Positions 1 to 5,758 of a stretch of DNA of 5,758 nucleotides are shown piece after piece; position 1 is the stretch's first letter; each line of letters starts with the position of its first letter. The stretch comes from an uncultured Clostridia bacterium (GTDB taxonomy: Bacteria > Bacillota > Clostridia > Oscillospirales > CAG-272). The DNA is taken from positions 1-5,758 of the forward strand of contig CALBLD010000364.1 of assembly GCA_937895775.1 (NCBI GenBank), read 5' to 3'. The notes beneath the pieces are model-generated. The model was given only the letters and a program-made list of their open reading frames with translations, did not search any database and was not told the DNA's origin. Made by a program: the position numbers and the translations under genes.

Positions 1-1756
1 GCTCAGCGTGATAAAACAAGGTGGTCAGTACCAGATAGTTATCGGCAATACCGTACCGAAGGTCTACCGTGAAATCATTGCTCTGGGCGTGCCCGCGGAG
101 AGATCGGAACAACGTGACAATGATGAAAAGTCAGGCGAAAAGAAAGAAAAGCAGGGCTTTTTCAACAGATTGTTCGGATTCGTTGCGGGATCGATGACTC
201 CGCTTCTGCCGGCTATGCTCGGCGGTGGTATGATAAAAGTCGTTCTGACTCTGCTGACGACATTCGGAGCGATCGATGAAAGCTCAACAACTTACGGTAT
301 CCTTTATCTGATAGGTGATGCATTTTTCTATTTCCTTCCGATAATGCTTGCCGCATCGGTTGCGAAAAGAATAGGGAGCAGTCAGATGCTTGCAATGCTT
401 GTTGCGGCAGTGCTTCTGCACCCGAATCTTACCGCACTGTTCGGCGCGGGGAAGGTCACTTTTTTCGGAATCCCTGTGACATCGGTAAGTTATGCTTCGT
501 CTGTTTTGCCGATATTTCTCATGATCCCGATTATGAAGTATATCGAAATATTTGCCGATAAAATAACACCCGACGTAATAAAGGTGTTCGTCAAACCGCT
601 TATTGTGGTCGCAATATCGGCACCGCTTGCACTTATTGTCATCGGACCGATCGGTGCTATCGCCGGACAGTGGCTTGCCGACGGCGTTAATTATCTCTAC
701 TCCCGCGCAGGCTGGCTCACAATAATGCTGCTTTCGGCATTTATGCCGTTTATAATTATGACGGGAATGCACTATGCATTGATTCCGATTGCAACTATAA
801 GCCTTGCTTCTATCGGCTTTGATCCGATACTGACGACAACCATGTTCTGCTCGAATCTTGCACAGGGAGGTGCGGCGATGGCTGTTGCGCTCAAATCGAA
901 GGATAAAAGTATGAAGCAGGTCGCACTCGGATCGGGTGTGTCCGCAATGATCGCCGGCGTTACGGAACCGGCATTGTACGGTGTTAATATGAAGCTGAAA
1001 ACGCCGTTGCTTGCCGCCTGCATAGCTTCCGGGATTGCCGGACTTTACGCCGGATTTACAAAGGTCGTGGCGTATACGCTCGGCGGATCGCCGTCGGTTA
1101 TATCTCTTATTACGATGATCGGCGGCGGAAGCTATCGCACGCTTATCAACGGAATAATTACGATGGTGATCGTGCTTGTCCTTTCGTTTGTGCTTACGCT
1201 TATTCTTTATAAAAGCGACAAGAATACGAAAAAAGCCGAAAAATCTGTTGAAAAAGAGGTCGCATCGGAGAAAGTGCAGGATGTGACATCGGCGGACGAA
1301 ACGACGGTCTGTGCACCTGTGTCGGGTAAAATTCTTCCGCTTTCAGAAGTAAAGGACGTAACCTTTGCATCGGGCGTTCTCGGAAGAGGATGTGCAATTG
1401 TCCCTTCAGAAGGAAAGGTGTATGCTCCGTTTGACGGCAACGTCGAAACCATATTTGATACGGGTCATGCCGTTTCATTGACCGGACCCTGCGGCGTTGA
1501 ACTGCTCGTTCATGTAGGCAGAGATACCGTCAGCCTCGGCGGCAAATATTTTACCGCATATTGTAAGAGCGGAGACGATGTAAAAAAGGGCGATCTTCTA
1601 ATCGCCTTTGAAGCCGACAAAATATCGTCGGAGGGACTTGACTGCACAACTCCGGTAGTAATTACAAATTCGGATATGTACGAAAGCGTCGGCATTATAG
1701 CCGACGGAAATGTCAGAGCGGGCGATAAAATTCTCTCGCTCAAAAGAAAAAAATAA
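1..1756 (+). CDS. bglP: PTS beta-glucoside transporter subunit IIBCA (5'-truncated by window edge)
   Basis: Membrane permease of the phosphotransferase system that imports a beta-glucoside and phosphorylates it at C6. The frame is open to base 2, and the first visible residues (QGGQYQIVIGNTVPKVY) are the end of an EIIB domain. The gene therefore starts upstream and its EIIB catalytic Cys is outside the window. Counting from the GTG at 8, a charged Lys/Glu linker (about 30-50) is followed by the EIIC domain (about 51-400) with many hydrophobic helices. EIIC carries the family motifs MTGMHYALIP (251-260) and GVTEPALYGVN (317-327). A second charged linker (about 402-430) leads to a Glc-type EIIA domain (about 432-580). 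In EIIA, His487 (TGHAV) and the phospho-accepting His502 (LLVHVGRDTV, codon 1511-1513) are both present. The IIB-IIC-IIA order is that of BglP/BglF; a sucrose or trehalose IIBCA is less likely because a GH1 phospho-beta-glucosidase follows. The exact sugar is not determined. Confidence 0.93.
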   Translation, partial: LSVIKQGGQYQIVIGNTVPKVYREIIALGVPAERSEQRDNDEKSGEKKEKQGFFNRLFGFVAGSMTPLLPAMLGGGMIKVVLTLLTTFGAIDESSTTYGILYLIGDAFFYFLPIMLAASVAKRIGSSQMLAMLVAAVLLHPNLTALFGAGKVTFFGIPVTSVSYASSVLPIFLMIPIMKYIEIFADKITPDVIKVFVKPLIVVAISAPLALIVIGPIGAIAGQWLADGVNYLYSRAGWLTIMLLSAFMPFIIMTGMHYALIPIATISLASIGFDPILTTTMFCSNLAQGGAAMAVALKSKDKSMKQVALGSGVSAMIAGVTEPALYGVNMKLKTPLLAACIASGIAGLYAGFTKVVAYTLGGSPSVISLITMIGGGSYRTLINGIITMVIVLVLSFVLTLILYKSDKNTKKAEKSVEKEVASEKVQDVTSADETTVCAPVSGKILPLSEVKDVTFASGVLGRGCAIVPSEGKVYAPFDGNVETIFDTGHAVSLTGPCGVELLVHVGRDTVSLGGKYFTAYCKSGDDVKKGDLLIAFEADKISSEGLDCTTPVVITNSDMYESVGIIADGNVRAGDKILSLKRKK

Positions 1757-1774
1757 AAGAAAGAGTTGACTGTT
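1757..1774 (+). promoter_or_regulatory. Ribosome binding site and start choice for the GH1 gene
   Basis: The 18-base gap between the PTS stop and the GH1 ATG at 1775 contains the purine-rich Shine-Dalgarno-like run GAAAGAG (1759-1765), nine bases before the ATG. An in-frame TTG at 1766 directly abuts this run, so it has no usable spacing. The ATG at 1775 also places the conserved FLWGG motif at residue 6, as is usual for GH1 enzymes. No promoter or terminator fits in the gap, which supports co-transcription. Confidence 0.7.
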
Positions 1775-3220
1775 ATGACAGAAAAAAATTTTTTGTGGGG
1801 CGGGGCAGTGTCTGCCGCTCAGTGCGAGGGAGCATGGAATGAAGGCGGTAAAGGAGAATCCGTCATGGATCACTATACCGGCGGCGGGAAAAGAAGAGTC
1901 ATCGATAATCCCGATGAAAATGATTTTCTTCCGAGCCACAGAGGTGTTGATTTCTACCATCGTTTCCGCGAAGATATAGAAATGCTCGCAAAAGCGGGGA
2001 TAAAAGCATTCCGTATGTCGATCGCGTGGAGCCGTATTTTCCCCCGCGGCGACGAAACCGAGCCGAACGAGGAGGGACTTGCGTTTTACGATGATGTAAT
2101 CGATTGTCTGCGCTCTCACGGTATAGAACCGATTCTGACGATATCCCATTATGAACTTCCCTGGGTGCTCTCAAAAGATTACGGGGGCTGGCAGAACAGA
2201 CAGCTTATCGAATTTTTTGTGCGCTTTGCCCGCAGTCTTTTCATACGCTACAAGGAAAAGGTAAAATATTTTATGACCTTTAATGAGATAAACAGCATGA
2301 CCGACAAATTCGGCGCATATATCAACGGCGGAATGATTCTTGATGATGAACAGAACAGTGACAGTCTGCGGATGCAGGCACTTCATCATATGCTCGTTGC
2401 TTCCGCAGCCGCAGTAAAACTCGGAAGAGAAATAAACCGAGACTTCAGCTTCGGATGTATGCTCATATATGTGCCGTTTTATCCGGCAACCTCCGATCCC
2501 GTTGATGTACTTGCCGCAGATGAGATGCAAAAATTTTCGACCTATATTGCGGGAGATGTCCATGTTTTCGGGCGTTACCCCGAATGGGTGGCACCGATGC
2601 TCGCCAAAAAAGGAGTAAAGCTCGGTATCACAACCGACGACGAAAAAATACTTGCGGACGGCAGGGTCGATTTTGTGTCATTTTCCTATTATATGTCGTC
2701 CTGTATAAGCGCGGCGGCACCCGAGCAAAAGGCGGAAGGGAATATCGTGACAGGTATCCCGAACCCCTACCTGAAAAAGAGCGAGTGGGGGTGGCAGATC
2801 GATCCGGTAGGACTCAGAATAGCTCTTCATCGGCTGTTTGAAAGATATCATCTTCCGCTTTTTATATCCGAAAACGGATTCGGTGCAAAAGATGTTATGA
2901 GCGATGACGGAAAGATCCATGACTTTTACCGTATCGAATATCTCTCGGCGCATATAAAGCAGATGCTTGAGGCAATGAACGAAGGAGTCGATGTTTTCGG
3001 CTACACGATGTGGGCGCCGATCGACCTCGTAAGTGCGTCGGGCGGCGAATATTCAAAAAGGTACGGACTGCTGTATGTCGATTGCGATAACGAGGGAAAC
3101 GGCAGCATGAAACGTATTCCCAAAGACAGTTATTACTGGTTTGCGGATGTTATAAGATCGGGCGGCAAAAGCCTGATGCATAAATGCGACGGCGATGTCT
3201 GCCCGCTTGACCGTGAATAA
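1775..3220 (+). CDS. 6-phospho-beta-glucosidase, glycoside hydrolase family 1
   Basis: Cytoplasmic (beta/alpha)8-barrel hydrolase that cleaves the phosphorylated beta-glucoside delivered by the upstream PTS, releasing glucose-6-phosphate. From the ATG at 1775 it is 481 residues, normal for the family, with no signal peptide. The GH1 N-terminal signature is at 6-20 (FLWGG...QCEGA), with Gln16 kept and Ala15 where Asn is common. His125-Tyr-Glu lies in the ISHYELP segment. The acid/base is Glu171 (TFNEIN, codon 2285-2287). The nucleophile is Glu366 (FISENG, codon 2870-2872). The phosphate-binding loop near 422-432 (SASGGEYSKRYG) has the Ser, Lys and Tyr expected in 6-phospho-glycosidases, which argues against a plain beta-glucosidase. 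Ala follows the loop's first Ser where the phospho-beta-galactosidase LacG has Trp, favouring gluco substrates. A short tail after IRSGG contains two Cys (CDGDVC). BglA, BglH or AscB would all be fair family labels. Confidence 0.93.
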   Translation: MTEKNFLWGGAVSAAQCEGAWNEGGKGESVMDHYTGGGKRRVIDNPDENDFLPSHRGVDFYHRFREDIEMLAKAGIKAFRMSIAWSRIFPRGDETEPNEEGLAFYDDVIDCLRSHGIEPILTISHYELPWVLSKDYGGWQNRQLIEFFVRFARSLFIRYKEKVKYFMTFNEINSMTDKFGAYINGGMILDDEQNSDSLRMQALHHMLVASAAAVKLGREINRDFSFGCMLIYVPFYPATSDPVDVLAADEMQKFSTYIAGDVHVFGRYPEWVAPMLAKKGVKLGITTDDEKILADGRVDFVSFSYYMSSCISAAAPEQKAEGNIVTGIPNPYLKKSEWGWQIDPVGLRIALHRLFERYHLPLFISENGFGAKDVMSDDGKIHDFYRIEYLSAHIKQMLEAMNEGVDVFGYTMWAPIDLVSASGGEYSKRYGLLYVDCDNEGNGSMKRIPKDSYYWFADVIRSGGKSLMHKCDGDVCPLDRE

Positions 3221-3221
3221 A

Positions 3222-4118
3222 TCAGTTTTTCAGTCCGAAACTGTCAAAAAGTTCTCTCTTCATCCGGGAGTATTCGTATGCATTTTTGTAATCACCGAGC
3301 TGTTTGCATACCGATTCGAGATCTCTGTAAATGCAGAACCTGAAAACGGCATCGGCGGATTCGCCGTCAAAGCGTGAAACAAGTTCGGAAAGCAGGGAAA
3401 ATCCGCGCCGGTAATTGCCTGCCGATACCGAAAGTTTCGCACTAATATGTGTGCGGTAGAGCGGATTTTCAAGTTTTATCGAATCGTATGTGCGGGTGGC
3501 GGTCTCATAACTGCAATTTTCTGTAATTTTGAGCAGTTGCATATATGTTGTCAGTTCGTGGATTTTCGTGTAATTCCCGCCCACCGATGTGGTTATGTCG
3601 GGAATACGGTCTGCTGAAATCGATGCTATGATATCCGAATAAATTTTTGCAGTTTCGGTTATGTGTGACGAATTATATACGGTTCTGGAAGCAAGGCTCT
3701 CCGCAATGCGAAGAGCCTTGCGTGCGCCTTCAAGCCTGCCCGCTTTGTAATTGGAAATGCCGATTTGCAGATGACAGTCGGCAAGGATAAGGTTGATCTC
3801 GTCGTCACCTTCAATGTCGGGAAGACTTCGGCAGAGCGACGCGCATTTTTGCCATTGACCGCCGGCGAACAGCTTTTTTATCTGCGGCATGCAGTTTATT
3901 TTAAGGTAGTCGGTCAGACTGCCCTGTTTGCCGATAAGATATCCCATCGGCACATCAAGTGTGTCCGAAATATATTCGAGCGTTGAGATTGACGGACTTG
4001 CTTTGCCCGATTCGATCTGGGACAGCATGTTCCTTGTAATGAAATTGCCGCATAATTCGCTTTGGGTGAGTCCCTTGGCAATTCTCAGTTCCTTTATTTT
4101 TTTTCCCGCATCTGTCAT
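3222..4118 (-). CDS. XRE-family HTH transcriptional regulator with C-terminal TPR-like domain
   Basis: Probable cytoplasmic DNA-binding regulator of 298 residues. Residues 6-62 form a Cro/C1-type HTH: KIKELRIAKGLTQSEL gives the first helices, and ITRNMLSQIESGKASPS is the recognition helix and following turn. The conserved TLEYISDTLDVP segment then closes the fold. Residues about 70-298 are predicted helical and contain TPR-like pairs (around GQWQKCASLC, ISNYKAGRLEGARKAL and GDYKNAYEYSRMKREL), as in regulators that sense a peptide or other ligand through a helical repeat domain. The ligand and target are unknown. The start is the ATG at 4118-4116, preceded by the purine-rich AAGTGAGAG; it puts the HTH at the usual distance from the N terminus. 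An in-frame ATG at 4184 would add 22 residues and has only a weak GGA upstream. The gene is divergent from the ABC transporter, its likeliest target, and convergent with the phospho-beta-glucosidase, which it might alternatively regulate. Confidence 0.88.
   Translation of the reverse strand: MTDAGKKIKELRIAKGLTQSELCGNFITRNMLSQIESGKASPSISTLEYISDTLDVPMGYLIGKQGSLTDYLKINCMPQIKKLFAGGQWQKCASLCRSLPDIEGDDEINLILADCHLQIGISNYKAGRLEGARKALRIAESLASRTVYNSSHITETAKIYSDIIASISADRIPDITTSVGGNYTKIHELTTYMQLLKITENCSYETATRTYDSIKLENPLYRTHISAKLSVSAGNYRRGFSLLSELVSRFDGESADAVFRFCIYRDLESVCKQLGDYKNAYEYSRMKRELFDSFGLKN
3691..3721. repeat. Perfect 10-bp inverted repeat (hairpin) inside the XRE gene
   Basis: GCAAGGCTCT (3691-3700) and AGAGCCTTGC (3712-3721) are exact reverse complements. 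The 11-base interior can pair further (CGC 3702-3704 with GCG 3708-3710) across one C-A mismatch, leaving an AAT loop. No T-run follows on either strand, so it is not an intrinsic terminator as written. It lies within codons of the XRE helical domain, about 470 bases past the glucosidase stop. Function is unknown and coincidence is possible. Confidence 0.6.
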
Positions 4119-4213
4119 ATACGCTCTCACTTTCGTGGAATAGGTTAATGATTTGTCTGAAAAATGCGTGCGACACAAGTGCATGAGATGTGTTCCGCAA
4201 GTCTTTCGTACAT

Positions 4214-4242
4214 ATTGTAACATCTTTTTTTGCTTATTTCAA
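4214..4242 (-). promoter_or_regulatory. Probable sigma-A promoter of the XRE gene
   Basis: Read on the - strand, TTGAAA (4242-4237) and TACAAT (4219-4214) are separated by 17 bases. Each hexamer has one mismatch to the TTGACA/TATAAT consensus, and the surroundings are A/T-rich. Transcription would start near 4207, giving a leader of about 90 bases before the ATG at 4118. Confidence 0.65.
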
Positions 4243-4243
4243 T

Positions 4244-4271
4244 AATTATCACAAAATAAAAAATGATATTT
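4244..4271. promoter_or_regulatory. Imperfect inverted repeat between the divergent promoters (candidate operator)
   Basis: AATTATCA (4244-4251) and TGATATTT (4264-4271) match as reverse complements at 7 of 8 positions across a 12-base spacer. The repeat sits between the two -35 boxes and its right arm touches the -35 box of the + strand promoter, a place where a bound regulator could affect both genes. The region is A/T-rich, so chance is a real alternative. Confidence 0.25.
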
Positions 4272-4298
4272 GACAAAAATCCGCCGATATGCTATAAT
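4270..4298 (+). promoter_or_regulatory. Consensus sigma-A promoter with extended -10, driving the ABC transporter gene
   Basis: TTGACA (4270-4275) and TATAAT (4293-4298) both match the consensus exactly, with a 17-base spacer. TG at 4290-4291 forms the extended -10 (TGCTATAAT). Transcription should start around 4303-4306, giving a leader of about 30 bases. A promoter this strong would be expected to be highly active unless repressed. Confidence 0.9.
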
Positions 4299-4319
4299 CA
4301 CAACGGGAAATGGTATTTG

Positions 4320-4330
4320 AAAGGACGTGA
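4320..4330 (+). promoter_or_regulatory. Ribosome binding site of the ABC transporter gene
   Basis: AAAGGACGTGA matches the ideal AAAGGAGGTGA at all but one base. AAAGGA ends nine bases before the ATG at 4335, which settles that start. Confidence 0.85.
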
Positions 4331-4334
4331 ATCA

Positions 4335-5758
4335 ATGGTCGGTGGATTTGTCTCAAGGGAAGAGGTTTCGACTGCTCTTGCCGGCATAGGAATCGATCTT
4401 GACAGCTCGGCGGCTTGGATGATAGCTGACAGGGACGAACGGCAGTCTCCCGGACGGCTGATCGTTCTGCTGATGCGGGATTCGGTCAGGGCGGTGACGT
4501 TCCCGGGATGTCTTTCGGTCTTCGAAGAGAAACTCGATCTGATCGAAAGACTGTCGCTTGAAGAGGAAGTATCCGGCTGTCGGCTTGTATGCACTGTCGG
4601 CGGAATCGGAAAGATTGTTGCCTCCATGTCCTATACGTATAAGGATGATGCTTTTCGTTTCGTTGAGGTTTTTGAAAAGATAAAAGACGGACAGGCGTAT
4701 GTAAGAAGTGAACCCGAGTTCGGATTCTGTAAAAAATGCGGAATGCATTATCCGGAAAAAGGGCGCAATTTCTGTCCGAACTGTCTCGAAAAAGGCAGGG
4801 TTCTCAAACGGATGTCGGTTTTCTTCAAAAGGTATATACCGCAGATGGTCATTACGCTTCTTTTGCTGATTCTGACAAGTGCCGTTTCCGTAATCGCGCC
4901 CTATCTGAGATCCGGCTTTTACTATGATGAGGTCCTTTCGGCAAACGGAAATTTCTACGGAAAAATTATTTTTGTACTGACTCTGATAATCTCACTGAGA
5001 CTTGTAAGAATTGCGATTGAAATTGTTTCACAGATCGTTAACAGCAGAATATCGGCAAAGCTTTGCTATGATATGAAGAAGACGATTTTCCATTCGATAG
5101 AACAGCTTTCGGTTTCTTTTTTCTCGGCAAGATCAACAGGCGGGCTTATGAATCAGGTGAACAGCGATGCCGAACGGATATACTGGTTCTTTACCGACGG
5201 ATTTCCGGTTCTTGTAATAAATGTTGTCCAGTTTGTTGCGGTGCTTTGCGTAATGCTGTCGATAAATCCGCTTTTGACCGTTCTCTCAGTTCTGCTTTTT
5301 CCGCTTGCCCTCTTTTTTGTCGGAAAAGTGTATAACCGCAACCGCAATCTCAGGGCGAAACGCTATTCCGGAGAACGGGCAATGAACGGGATGCTTTCCG
5401 ATTTCCTTTCGGGGATAAGAGTTGTGAAATCTTTTGCAGGCGAGAGACGTGAATTTCTTCGGTTCTGCTCATACAATAAAAGACTTGCACAGACAAGTAA
5501 AAATTCGTCTGTTTTTTCCGCGGTTGCGTTTCCGGTTCTGAATCTGATAATATATACCGGTGTCATAATAGTGTGGGCTGTCGGCGGCTGGATGGTTATA
5601 AACGACAGCTTCGGTATGACATACGGGCTTCTTCTTACTTTTGTCGCATATATTTCCATGATCTACGAACCGGTGTATTCGGTAATAGATCTTTCCCAGA
5701 ATGCATCCGAAAGTATGAATGCGATGAATCGTCTGCTTGAAATCCTCGATGCAAAGCC
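4335..5758 (+). CDS. ABC exporter permease/ATPase with N-terminal PH-like region and zinc ribbon (3'-truncated)
   Basis: The frame stays open from the ATG at 4335 to the right edge (474 residues visible). Residues 1-125 are soluble and strand-rich (LIVLLMRDSVRAVTF, GCRLVCTVGGIGKIVASMSY), with a PH-like pattern; this fold assignment is an inference. A zinc ribbon follows: Cys132-x2-Cys135-x11-Cys147-x2-Cys150 (bases 4728-4784). The type-1 ABC exporter membrane domain then has hydrophobic segments near 168-190, 208-232, 288-310, 312-331, 395-418 and 428-450. Between helices are the typical loop motifs SFFSARSTGGLMNQVNSDAE (261-280) and FLSGIRVVKSFAGE (357-370). The membrane domain ends at about MNRLLEILDAK, just where the linker to the ATP-binding domain begins, so Walker A, signature and Walker B motifs should lie beyond the window. 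It would act as a homodimer or pair with a second half-transporter. The substrate is unknown; peptide, lipid or drug export are all possible. It has its own strong promoter and faces the XRE regulator. Confidence 0.88.
   Translation, partial: MVGGFVSREEVSTALAGIGIDLDSSAAWMIADRDERQSPGRLIVLLMRDSVRAVTFPGCLSVFEEKLDLIERLSLEEEVSGCRLVCTVGGIGKIVASMSYTYKDDAFRFVEVFEKIKDGQAYVRSEPEFGFCKKCGMHYPEKGRNFCPNCLEKGRVLKRMSVFFKRYIPQMVITLLLLILTSAVSVIAPYLRSGFYYDEVLSANGNFYGKIIFVLTLIISLRLVRIAIEIVSQIVNSRISAKLCYDMKKTIFHSIEQLSVSFFSARSTGGLMNQVNSDAERIYWFFTDGFPVLVINVVQFVAVLCVMLSINPLLTVLSVLLFPLALFFVGKVYNRNRNLRAKRYSGERAMNGMLSDFLSGIRVVKSFAGERREFLRFCSYNKRLAQTSKNSSVFSAVAFPVLNLIIYTGVIIVWAVGGWMVINDSFGMTYGLLLTFVAYISMIYEPVYSVIDLSQNASESMNAMNRLLEILDAK

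Noticed and set aside
8..10. GTG as the true start of the PTS gene
   Set aside because: The frame is open further left, and the first residues are already the C-terminal part of an EIIB domain, so the gene starts before the window.
284..772. Long reading frame on the - strand opposite the PTS gene
   Set aside because: Composition is Arg/Cys/His/Lys-rich with no recognisable motif; it is the shadow of the well-supported EIIC coding sequence.
1766..1768. TTG as the start of the GH1 gene
   Set aside because: It abuts the Shine-Dalgarno-like run with no spacing, while the ATG at 1775 has nine bases of spacing and the family-typical N terminus.
3223..3250. Bidirectional terminator at the convergent stops
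   Set aside because: Only six A/T-rich base pairs with a nine-base loop and no following T-run on either strand.
3353..3366. CGGCG-GATT-CGCCG hairpin as a terminator for the sugar operon
   Set aside because: Five pairs within coding sequence and no T-run after it; likely coincidental.
4182..4184. Upstream in-frame ATG for the XRE regulator
   Set aside because: It would add 22 residues before a complete HTH domain and has only a weak GGA upstream; the ATG at 4118 fits better, though the longer form is not excluded.
4298..4748. Reading frames on the - strand opposite the start of the ABC gene
   Set aside because: No motif or ribosome site; the + strand frame has a consensus promoter, a good ribosome site and clear domains over the same bases.
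1..5758. Defence system, prophage, IS element, CRISPR array or RNA gene
   Set aside because: No transposase, integrase, nuclease or cas-like protein, no regularly spaced direct repeats, and no tRNA or rRNA sequence was recognised on either strand.

Overview
The window looks like a chromosomal segment from an anaerobic gut-type Firmicute of the Clostridia (Oscillospirales/Ruminococcaceae-like). This is inferred from protein flavour: a beta-glucoside PTS with domain order IIB-IIC-IIA, a clostridial-style XRE regulator with a long helical tail, an ABC exporter with an N-terminal zinc ribbon, purine-rich Shine-Dalgarno sites and a consensus sigma-A promoter. The species cannot be named from this sequence alone. 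No RNA gene, IS element, CRISPR array or phage gene was seen, and the window is almost fully coding.

Left part (1-3220, + strand): a sugar uptake and breakdown pair. The first gene enters the window already inside its IIB domain and encodes a beta-glucoside PTS permease, IIBCA type. Eighteen bases after its stop lies a GH1 6-phospho-beta-glucosidase. Together they would import a beta-glucoside or beta-linked disaccharide as its 6-phosphate and hydrolyse it in the cytoplasm to glucose-6-phosphate plus aglycone or glucose. The operon's promoter and any LicT/BglG-type antiterminator would lie upstream of the window.

Middle (3222-4118, - strand): an XRE-family regulator with an N-terminal HTH and a C-terminal TPR-like helical domain, convergent with the glucosidase. 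The two stop codons are one base apart and no terminator lies between them. A perfect 10-bp inverted repeat sits inside the regulator gene.

Right part (4119-5758): a 216-bp divergent intergenic region carries a promoter for the regulator on the - strand and a fully consensus, extended -10 promoter for the next gene on the + strand. That gene runs from 4335 off the right edge. It encodes a half-size ABC exporter whose membrane domain is preceded by about 160 soluble residues: a PH-like beta-rich region and a CxxC-x11-CxxC zinc ribbon. Its ATPase domain is beyond the window. The divergent layout suggests, but does not prove, that the XRE protein controls the transporter.

The most unusual item is the domain make-up of this transporter. 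The remainder is ordinary carbohydrate metabolism.
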